In this document: in pieces, positions 43,703-50,732 of the stretch
Layout of the letters: each line of letters begins with the position of its first letter
Numbering within the stretch: position 1 is the first letter of the stretch
From: Hyphomicrobiales bacterium
Lineage (GTDB): Bacteria; Pseudomonadota; Alphaproteobacteria; Rhizobiales; Rhizobiaceae
Reading direction: 5' to 3'
Assembly (NCBI GenBank): GCA_900473185.1
Contig: UCKU01000034.1
Location: forward strand, 62,001-126,000
DNA: 64,000 nt
Notes under the pieces: model-generated
What the model was told of the DNA's origin: nothing
Database searches by the model: none
Seen by the model: the letters and a program-made list of their open reading frames with translations, nothing else
Program-made: the position numbers and the translations under genes

Positions 43703-44782
43703 ATGCATCTCGGCTTTTCTCTCACACCTTTCGGTCATCACCCGGCAGCTTGGCGCAGCGCTACAAGGCCGGAAAACCTCGGTTTTAATGCTCTGCTTTC
43801 CCAGGTTGTCAAAGCGGAGGAGGTGGGCTTCGATTTCGTCCTGCTCTCGGACCGGCTGGGTGCCCGCCCGGTTGACGATCTCTCGCCCATTGCTACGCCC
43901 TTCGAGCCGACGACGCTGGTTGCGGCTCTTGCGACGAAGGCGCGCCGAATCGGTTTCCTGGCAGCCGCTGCAACCAGTCAACACGAGCCCTACAATCTCG
44001 CCCGGCGCTTTGCATCGCTGGATCAGATCAGCGGCGGCCGAATGGGTTGGGTCGCTCTTCCCGCATCCGGCGAATTCGAACGCGACCAGGAATATCTCGG
44101 CCTCGTCAACGCGCTCTGGGACAGCTGGGAAGACGACGCTTTCCTCTACAACAAGGCTGAGGGACGTTTCTTTGAACCGGACAAAATGCACGTGCTCAAC
44201 CACAGGGGCGAACATTTCACGGTGCGCGGGCCGCTCAACGTCAATCGCTCGCCGCAGGGCAAGCCGGTTATCGCCCAGCTTCTGAGCGGAGAAAGCAAAG
44301 CATCGGCGGCGCGCCACGCTGAAATCGTTCTTCTTCAGGACCCGACGCCGGAAAGTGCCAACGAAAGCGCCGCCGACTTCGTCCGCAGGCTCGAAGCGGC
44401 CGGCCGTCGACGACAGGATGTTCGGATACTGGCTAATGTCGTGCCGATCGTCGCAGAGACGTCTGAAGCGGCGCAGGCGGCAAGCAATGCGGTCCGATTT
44501 GGCGAAGCGGACCGGGCGAGCCAGCCACTGTCTGCCGCACGTCTGGTCGGCACGCCGGCCGAAATCGCCGGATCCCTGCAGCAATGGCTCGGGCTTGGTC
44601 AGATCGACGGTTTTACGATCCTGCCGCCGACGGTCGCGATAGGACATCTGTTCTTCACGGGGGTGGTTCCGGAATTGCGCCGCATCGGGCTGATCGACGC
44701 GACGGCCGGCAGGACATTGCGCCATCGTCTTGGTCTTGCCAGTCCGGCTCATCCAGCCGCACCATCGGAGCACGCGTCATGA
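43703..44782 (+). CDS. LLM-class flavin-dependent monooxygenase (NtaA/SnaA/DszA family), first of two
   Basis: 359 residues, ATG at 43703 with GCAGGAG 5 nt upstream; an in-frame GTG lies just before but gives only five more codons. TIM-barrel luciferase fold: NALLSQVVKAEEVGFDFVLLSDRLG, EPTTLVAALATKARRIGFLAAAATSQHEPYNLARRFASLDQISGGRMGW, and RLVGTPAEIAGSLQQWLG near the end. The family uses FMNH2 supplied by a separate reductase to oxidise or cleave C-N, C-S or C-C bonds. No reductase gene is nearby. It is encoded 15 bp after the ATPase. Confidence 0.88.
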   Translation: MHLGFSLTPFGHHPAAWRSATRPENLGFNALLSQVVKAEEVGFDFVLLSDRLGARPVDDLSPIATPFEPTTLVAALATKARRIGFLAAAATSQHEPYNLARRFASLDQISGGRMGWVALPASGEFERDQEYLGLVNALWDSWEDDAFLYNKAEGRFFEPDKMHVLNHRGEHFTVRGPLNVNRSPQGKPVIAQLLSGESKASAARHAEIVLLQDPTPESANESAADFVRRLEAAGRRRQDVRILANVVPIVAETSEAAQAASNAVRFGEADRASQPLSAARLVGTPAEIAGSLQQWLGLGQIDGFTILPPTVAIGHLFFTGVVPELRRIGLIDATAGRTLRHRLGLASPAHPAAPSEHAS

Positions 44783-46098
44783 GCGATGATCGCAAGATGA
44801 GACTCGGCGCCTTCCTGATGGCGGGGGGCCATCACATCGCGGCCTGGCGTCATCCTGACGCCCATGCCCCGGCCGGCGTCGATATCGACCATTTCATCGA
44901 GCTTGCCCGTATCGCCGAGCGTGGCAAATTCGACATGCTCTTTGTCGAAGATGCCGCCGCCATCCGCGAGCGCAACCCTGATATGGCCAGCCAAGCGGCG
45001 CGCTCGACGGCTTTCGAGCCGCTGAGCCTGCTTGCCGCCCTTGCCGTCAACACCACGCATATCGGCCTCGTGGCGACCGCATCGACGACCTATAACGAGC
45101 CGTACGGCCTTGCCCGCACCTTCGCCTCGCTCGATCAGTTGAGCGGCGGCAGGGCAGGCTGGAACCTCGTCACCTCGGCAAGCGAGCTTGAGGCCGAGAA
45201 TTTCGCAAGCAGCGGCCTTCGCCCGCATTCCGAGCGTTACGAGCGGGCCGAGGAATTTGCCGATGCAGCACTCGCCCTCTGGGACGGCGTGGAGGAGGGG
45301 GCCTATCTGCCTGAAGGCGGGGCTCAATTTGCCGATCGCACCAGGCTCCATCCGGTGCATCATCGCGGCAAGCATTTTACAGTCGAGGGTCTGCTCGAAA
45401 GCCCACTCTCAGCCCAGGGCCGGCCAATCATGGTGCAGGCCGGTGCCTCCGACGTCGGCAAGGAGCTCGCTGCCCGCACGGCAGACGTCGTCTTTGCTGC
45501 CTCCCAGACGGTTGCTGAAGCCCAAGCCTACTATGCCGATGTGAAGTCGCGCCTTGCAAAATACGGGCGCAAGCCCCACGACATCAAGATCATGCCCGGC
45601 ATATCGCCAATCGTCGGCGCGACGGAAGCCGAGGCGAAAGCGAAATACCGGGCGCTGCAGGAACTCATCCCTGACGCCGTCGGGGTGGCCCTGCTTGCAA
45701 GCTACCTCAGCATCCAGGACCTTTCGGCCTATCCGCTCGACGGGCCGCTACCGGACATGCCACAGACCAACCTCATGCAGAGCCGCCAGCAGCTCATCAT
45801 CGATCTCGGCAGGCGAGAGAACCTCTCAATCCGCGAGCTCGCGCGCCATTTCGCCGGCGCACGCGGCCACTGGCAGGTTGCCGGCACGCCGGCGCAGATC
45901 GCCGATGCGATGGAGGAACGCTTTGCCGAAGGTGCTGCCGACGGCTTCAACGTCATGGCGCCGCTCTTTCCCTCGGGGCTCGATGATTTTGTCACCCACG
46001 TGGTGCCGGAACTCCACCGTCGCGGCCTTTTCCGTGAAGATTATGAGGGCCGCACGCTTCGCCAGAACCTCGGCCTGAGCGCGCCGATCAAACGATAA
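44779..46098 (+). CDS. LLM-class flavin-dependent monooxygenase (NtaA/SnaA/DszA family), second of two
   Basis: 439 residues. The ATG at 44779 overlaps the previous stop by 4 bp (ATGA); frame upstream to 44584 lies within the previous gene and is not used. Motifs: GAFLMAGGHHIAAWRHP, HFIELARIAERGKFDMLFVEDAAA, NEPYGLARTFASLDQLSGGRAGWNLVTSAS and HYRVEGLLES-like HFTVEGLLESPLSAQGRPIMVQAGAS. Larger than its neighbour and closer to the classical NtaA/SnaA size. It presumably acts in the same pathway as the first LLM, in sequence or as a partner. Confidence 0.9.
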   Translation: MSDDRKMRLGAFLMAGGHHIAAWRHPDAHAPAGVDIDHFIELARIAERGKFDMLFVEDAAAIRERNPDMASQAARSTAFEPLSLLAALAVNTTHIGLVATASTTYNEPYGLARTFASLDQLSGGRAGWNLVTSASELEAENFASSGLRPHSERYERAEEFADAALALWDGVEEGAYLPEGGAQFADRTRLHPVHHRGKHFTVEGLLESPLSAQGRPIMVQAGASDVGKELAARTADVVFAASQTVAEAQAYYADVKSRLAKYGRKPHDIKIMPGISPIVGATEAEAKAKYRALQELIPDAVGVALLASYLSIQDLSAYPLDGPLPDMPQTNLMQSRQQLIIDLGRRENLSIRELARHFAGARGHWQVAGTPAQIADAMEERFAEGAADGFNVMAPLFPSGLDDFVTHVVPELHRRGLFREDYEGRTLRQNLGLSAPIKR

Positions 46099-46104
46099 AA
46101 CGAG

Positions 46105-47112
46105 ATGACAATGGACCCGATCTATATCGACTATCTGAATGCCTTCGACATCGAGGCGCTCGACCTGACCAACGATGAAATCCTGGCAGCGATTGAAATC
46201 TCGCTAGCCGCCCAGGGCAGGGGCCAGACGGTAATCGAACCGCGTGTTCATCTCGAGCCGGATGCGAGCTTTCACGGCCATTTCAACGTATTGCGCGGCT
46301 ATGTGGCGCCGCTTGGCCTGGCCGGTGTGAAGGTCGTCGGCGACTATGTCGACAACTACAAGCTCGGTTATCCCTCCGAATTCGGCGTGCTCAACCTCTT
46401 CGATCCGCGCACCGGCGTGCCCAAGGCGATCCTTGATGCAACCGTCATCACCGACATGCGCACCGGCGCCGTCACCGCGCTCGGCGCTCGGCATCTCGCC
46501 CGCAAGGGCTCGAAGGTGCTTGGCCATATCGGCGCGCGGGGCACTGCGTATTGGAACGTCCGCCTGCTCGATCATCTCTTTAATTTCGACGAGATCCGCG
46601 TGCATTCGCGCCGGCCGGAAAGCCGCGACGCCTTTGGAGCCAAGCTGGAGGCCGACCTCGGCAAGAAGATCACCGTGGTCGACAACTGGCGCGATTGCGT
46701 GGAGGGGGCCGATATCGTCGTCGAAGCATCACGCCTATCGCAACCCGAGCCGCTTCTGAAGACGGAGTGGATCAAGAAGGGTGCCTTCGTCGTACCCTAC
46801 GGCACGATGAGTGCCGTCGAACTGTCGCTGACCGACATCATGGCCAAACTCGTCGTCGACGATTGGGGTCAGTGCAAGACCGGCAAATTCGGCTCGCTGC
46901 GCGCCCATGTCGAGACCGGCAGGCTTTCCGAGGAGACGCTGCATGCCGAACTCGGACAGGTCGTCGCCGGCCTGAAGCCCGGCCGTGAGAGTGACGACGA
47001 GACCATCCTGCTCTGGCACCGTGGCTTGTCGCTCAGCGACATCGCGCTTGGCCACGCGCTGCTTTCCAAGGCGCGCTCGGCTGGTATCGGCCAGAGGCTG
47101 CGCTTCGCATGA
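46105..47112 (+). CDS. Ornithine cyclodeaminase / mu-crystallin-family protein
   Basis: 335 residues. The OCD fold signature is LDATVITDMRTGAVTALGARHLARKGSKVLGHIGARGTAYWNVRLLDHLF, an NAD(P)-binding Rossmann region in which GxGxxG is GHIGARG. Also GVKVVGDYVDNYKLGYP (Lys) and RVHSRRPESRDAF. The family includes ornithine and proline cyclodeaminases and ketimine or N-methyl amino acid reductases, so the reaction is open. It follows the second LLM by 6 bp and overlaps the lyase gene by 4 bp. Confidence 0.88.
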   Translation: MTMDPIYIDYLNAFDIEALDLTNDEILAAIEISLAAQGRGQTVIEPRVHLEPDASFHGHFNVLRGYVAPLGLAGVKVVGDYVDNYKLGYPSEFGVLNLFDPRTGVPKAILDATVITDMRTGAVTALGARHLARKGSKVLGHIGARGTAYWNVRLLDHLFNFDEIRVHSRRPESRDAFGAKLEADLGKKITVVDNWRDCVEGADIVVEASRLSQPEPLLKTEWIKKGAFVVPYGTMSAVELSLTDIMAKLVVDDWGQCKTGKFGSLRAHVETGRLSEETLHAELGQVVAGLKPGRESDDETILLWHRGLSLSDIALGHALLSKARSAGIGQRLRFA

Positions 47113-48593
47113 CGGAAATCCTGCTGACCGGCTCCGGCATCACCATCGCCGACATCGTGGCAATCGCCCGTGGCGATGCCACCGTCGAGGTTTCCGATGC
47201 AGTTCGTGAGCGGCTGATTGCCGCGCGGCGCGTCCTGGAAGGTGCCGCAGCGGCCGGCCAGCAGATCTACGGCATGAACACCGGGCTCGGCGCCAATCTC
47301 AAGACGGCGGTGACTGGCGATTTCGAAGCCTTTCAACTGCAACTGATCCGCGGCCGTGGCATGGCGGTCGGTGAAGCGCTGCCGCGCGATGCGACGCGTG
47401 CGGTCATCGCCGCCAGGCTCTCGATGCTGGCCGTTGGCGGATCCGGCATTTCGCTGCCCGTCTTCGAGGCGCTGCTTGCCATGCTGAATGCCGACGTTCA
47501 TCCGGTGATGCCGTCAATCGGCTCGATCGGTGCGGGTGACCTCGTGCTGCTGTCTGCCATGGCTCGCGCCCTGGTCGGCGAAGGAAAAGCCGAATATCGC
47601 GGCATCGTCTATCCGGCGAATGAAGCCCTTGAGCTTGCGGGCCTGGCGCCGGCGAGCCTGCAGCCGAAAGACGGGATTTCGCTTCTCAATGCTTCAGCCG
47701 TCTCTGCCGGTCGGGGTGCCCTCGTATTGCACGACGCCAAACGACTGCTCGATGCCCAGCGCCGGGCGGCTGCCTTGAGCTTCGAAGGCCTTGCCGGCAA
47801 TCCGCTCATCCTCTCGCCGGCGATCCAACGCGCCCGGCCAGCCGCGGGCCAGGCAGAGGAAGCCAGCCGGCTGCTGCAGATGCTTGAGGGCTCGACACTT
47901 TTCGACGCGAGCGCCGCTATCCAGGATCCGCTCAGCTTGCGCTGCCTTGCACCCATCCATGGCGCACTGGCCGATGCGCTGTCGAAGGCGATCGAAGCCG
48001 TCGAGATCGAACTGAATGCCGCGGCCGACAATCCCGTTGTTCTCCTGGAAGAGCAACAGGTGCTGTCATCAGGCAATTTCCAAACGCCGGCGCTTTCGCT
48101 TGCCTTCGAGACATTGGGGCTCGCGGTCGCTCAGGCAGCTGCGGCCTCGGCAGCGCGCTTCATCCAGTTGACGGGCTCGGGTCGCAACGGCCTGCCGCGC
48201 TATCTCTCCCCGGTCGGCGGTCCATCGGCGGGTTTCGTGCCGATGCAGAAGACAGTAGCGGCGCTGATGGCCGATATCAGGCACAAGGCCAATCCTGTCA
48301 TGCTCGACTTCCTTGCGGTGTCGGAAGGGGTCGAGGATCATGCAACGCAATCGTCCCTTACCGTTCGCAAGCTCGGCGAGATGCTGGAGCTGTGGCGCGT
48401 GCTCATCGCCTGCGAAATGCTGGCGGCTGCCCAGGCCGTCGACCAGCGTTCCGGACACCGCTGCGGCGCGGAGACGAAAAGGACTCATGCCTTTGTTCGA
48501 GGCCTCGCGCCGGTCATGACGGAGGATCGTTCGCTGGGCGAAGACGTGGCTGTCCTTGCCTCGCACCTGCTCGACGAACAGTACGGCGAGTGA
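47109..48593 (+). CDS. Histidine/aromatic amino acid ammonia-lyase homologue lacking the MIO serine
   Basis: 494 residues of the HAL/PAL fold. Tyr54 of the IYGMNTGLG loop, LLNASAVSAG, IQDPLSLRC and VEDHATQSSL match the active-site skeleton. The MIO-forming Ala-Ser-Gly of the family (GSxGASGDL) reads G138-S-I-G-A142-G143-D-L, from codons GCG GGT GAC at 47532-47540: the Ser is absent. The cofactor therefore cannot form, so classical ammonia elimination from an unactivated amino acid is unlikely. A trimethylammonium leaving group, as in ergothionase-type enzymes, is a plausible alternative. It overlaps the OCD gene by 4 bp. Confidence 0.88.
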   Translation: MTEILLTGSGITIADIVAIARGDATVEVSDAVRERLIAARRVLEGAAAAGQQIYGMNTGLGANLKTAVTGDFEAFQLQLIRGRGMAVGEALPRDATRAVIAARLSMLAVGGSGISLPVFEALLAMLNADVHPVMPSIGSIGAGDLVLLSAMARALVGEGKAEYRGIVYPANEALELAGLAPASLQPKDGISLLNASAVSAGRGALVLHDAKRLLDAQRRAAALSFEGLAGNPLILSPAIQRARPAAGQAEEASRLLQMLEGSTLFDASAAIQDPLSLRCLAPIHGALADALSKAIEAVEIELNAAADNPVVLLEEQQVLSSGNFQTPALSLAFETLGLAVAQAAAASAARFIQLTGSGRNGLPRYLSPVGGPSAGFVPMQKTVAALMADIRHKANPVMLDFLAVSEGVEDHATQSSLTVRKLGEMLELWRVLIACEMLAAAQAVDQRSGHRCGAETKRTHAFVRGLAPVMTEDRSLGEDVAVLASHLLDEQYGE

Positions 48594-48598
48594 AGAGC

Positions 48599-49411
48599 AT
48601 GCATCTTGCCAGCCTTGCAATGTATGTCACGCCGCAACCGCTTGCAGACGCCACCACCGAACTCTGGTCGTTCCTTCGGCACTATCTTGCGCAGACCGGG
48701 CTTTCGGATCTGCCAGAGAGCCTCGACACCACAATCCCTTATGACGGGGCCTGGCTACGCGAAGACCTGCTGTTTTCCCAGACCTGCGGCTATCCCTATG
48801 TGAAGCGATTGCGTGGCAAGGTGCGCCTCGTTGCCACGCCTGTCTACGGTCATCCTGGCTGCAACGGACCGCTGATGCGCAGCTTCATCGTCGTGCGCCG
48901 CGCTTCCACCTTCGCTTCGCTGCAGGGCCTGCGCGGCGCGACGGCCGCCATCAATAGTCCCGACAGCAATTCCGGGGCAAATCTGCTTCGAGCAACGGTC
49001 GCTCCGCTTGCCCGCAACGGACGCTTCTTCGGTGGCATCGTAAGGACGGGCAGCCATGGCGGCAGCATCGATGCGGTGTCGAATGGGCAGGCGGATTGCG
49101 CCGCAATCGACTGCATCACCTTTGCCAATCTCCTGCGTTTCACGCCCGCCCGCATGGAAGGCGTCCGCATCCTTGCAGAGACACCCGCAACGCCGGGTCT
49201 GCCCTTCATTACTGGAGGAGAGGTTTCGGATGCGGATGTGGCATTGATGCGCGAGGCACTTCTCGCAGCGATCGCCGCACCATCGCTTTCCAGTGTGCGC
49301 GATATTCTCGGCCTCATCGATGTCGCGATGCTTACAGATGCCGACTACGAACCGGTTCTGTCGCTTGCCCGAGGGGCGCTAGAGACCGGTTATAGTGACT
49401 GGATCGATTGA
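48599..49411 (+). CDS. PhnD/SsuA-like binding protein without signal peptide
   Basis: 270 residues from the ATG at 48599, 5 bp after the lyase stop. Periplasmic-binding fold of the PhnD (phosphonate) type: RRASTFASLQGLRGATAAINSPDSNSGANLLRATVAPL, then FFGGIVRTGSHGGSIDAVSNGQADCAAIDCITFANLL. There is no N-terminal hydrophobic signal; the first residues are MHLASLAMYVTPQPLADATT, so it is probably cytosolic. Its role in this enzyme operon is unknown; it may bind an intermediate or sense a ligand. Confidence 0.75.
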   Translation: MHLASLAMYVTPQPLADATTELWSFLRHYLAQTGLSDLPESLDTTIPYDGAWLREDLLFSQTCGYPYVKRLRGKVRLVATPVYGHPGCNGPLMRSFIVVRRASTFASLQGLRGATAAINSPDSNSGANLLRATVAPLARNGRFFGGIVRTGSHGGSIDAVSNGQADCAAIDCITFANLLRFTPARMEGVRILAETPATPGLPFITGGEVSDADVALMREALLAAIAAPSLSSVRDILGLIDVAMLTDADYEPVLSLARGALETGYSDWID

Positions 49412-49487
49412 AGCCTCCAAAGATGCCAACTTATAAGATCGGTTTTCCGCCCGGCCCCCTGCTGAAGGTTCAGATGAAAGGAAAAGC

Positions 49488-49504
49488 ATCACAAAATTTG
49501 TGAT
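49488..49504. promoter_or_regulatory. 17-bp palindrome upstream of the class II aldolase gene
   Basis: ATCACAAA-A-TTTGTGAT, a perfect palindrome 101 bp before the ATG, with a further ATTTTGTGA half-site at 49527-49535. This is a good operator candidate. The arms match those of the inverted repeat before ugpB (21646-21675). Confidence 0.5.
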
Positions 49505-49604
49505 ATTGTGATTTATACTTGTTCCAATTTTGTGATTGTGCGATCCTTTCTGGCACCGAAGCCAACGATTTCGACGTGTCTCACGTGTGAGGGGAGAGTG
49601 TTCA

Positions 49605-50669
49605 ATGGCGCGCATCACGCTCAGGCAGTTGCTGGATCACGCGGCGGAGGAGGGGTACGGCGTTCCCGCCTTCAATATCAATAACATGGAACAGGCGCTC
49701 GCCATCATGGAAGCCGCGGATGCGGCCCGCGCGCCCGTCATCATGCAGGCATCGCGCGGCGCGCGCGCCTATGCTCATGACATCATGCTCAAGCACATGA
49801 TGGACGCGGTCGTCGAAATCTACCCGCATATCCCGGTTTGCGTGCATCTCGACCACGGCAACGATCCGGCCAGCTGCATGACGGCCATCCAGGCGGGCTT
49901 TACCTCCGTGATGATGGATGGCTCGCTGAAAGCGGATGCGAAGACACCCGCCGACTGGGACTACAATGTCGGCGTGACGAAGAGAGTGACCGAGATGGCG
50001 CATTACGGCGGTATTTCGGTTGAAGGCGAGCTCGGTGTGCTTGGCTCTCTGGAGACGGGCATGGGAGAGGCCGAAGACGGGCACGGCGCCGAAGGTAAAC
50101 TGTCTCATGATCAGCTGCTTACGAACCCGGACGAGGCGGTGAAATTCGTGCGCGAAACACGGGTCGATGCACTGGCGATCGCCATGGGCACCTCGCACGG
50201 CGCCTACAAGTTCACGCGTAAACCTGATGGTTCGGTGCTGGCGATGAGTGTCATCGAAGAGATCCACCGCAAGCTGCCGAATACGCATCTGGTCATGCAC
50301 GGCTCGTCGTCTGTTCCAATCGAGCTGCAGGAGATCATCAACAAATATGGCGGTCGGATGGAACCGACATGGGGCGTGCCCATCGAGGAAATCCAGCGCG
50401 GCATCAAGAATGGTGTGCGCAAGGTGAATATCGACACCGACGGCCGGATGGCCATGACCGGGCAGATCCGCCGGATACTGCAGGAAGATCCGAGTGAATT
50501 TGATCCCCGCAAATATCTGAAGCCGGCGATGGCCGCGCTCACCAAGCTTTGCAAGGAGCGCTTCGAGCAGTTCGGCACTGCCGGCATGGCGGAGCGGATT
50601 ACGCCCCTTCCTGTTTCGGCGATGGCAAAGCGTTATGCGTCCGGTGCGCTCGATCCGGTCTTTTCCTAA
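49605..50669 (+). CDS. Class II fructose-bisphosphate aldolase-family protein (Calvin/CbbA-like subtype)
   Basis: 354 residues from the ATG at 49605 with GGGGAGAG upstream; the frame opens at 49536 but that is not homologous. Class II Zn-aldolase motifs: YGVPAFNINNMEQ, HLDHGNDPASC, GGISVEGELGVLGSLETG, MHGSSSVP and VRKVNIDTDGRMAMTG. Length and C-terminal (KYLKPAMAALTKLCKERFEQFGTAG) match the CbbA-type subgroup. It cleaves a ketose phosphate to DHAP and an aldehyde. Beside polyol kinase and GlpD-like dehydrogenase genes it may serve polyol breakdown rather than glycolysis; that is inference. Confidence 0.9.
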   Translation: MARITLRQLLDHAAEEGYGVPAFNINNMEQALAIMEAADAARAPVIMQASRGARAYAHDIMLKHMMDAVVEIYPHIPVCVHLDHGNDPASCMTAIQAGFTSVMMDGSLKADAKTPADWDYNVGVTKRVTEMAHYGGISVEGELGVLGSLETGMGEAEDGHGAEGKLSHDQLLTNPDEAVKFVRETRVDALAIAMGTSHGAYKFTRKPDGSVLAMSVIEEIHRKLPNTHLVMHGSSSVPIELQEIINKYGGRMEPTWGVPIEEIQRGIKNGVRKVNIDTDGRMAMTGQIRRILQEDPSEFDPRKYLKPAMAALTKLCKERFEQFGTAGMAERITPLPVSAMAKRYASGALDPVFS

Positions 50670-50730
50670 AGCGTGTCGCGCATGTCGCTATCGCAAAACT
50701 GCCGCACAGCTTTGTGCGACATGCGTTAGA
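50670..50730. repeat. Palindromic intergenic element between convergent genes
   Basis: CGCATGTCGC (50679-50688) is the reverse complement of GCGACATGCG (50716-50725), with a second GCACA/TGTGC hairpin in between. The form resembles palindromic rhizobial intergenic repeats and could double as a bidirectional terminator for the aldolase and the GlpD-like gene. Confidence 0.5.
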
Positions 50731-50732
50731 TC

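Noticed and set aside
44584..44778. An upstream extension of the second LLM monooxygenase
   Set aside because: The added part lies within the first LLM gene in another frame; the ATG at 44779 overlaps the prior stop in the usual coupled way.
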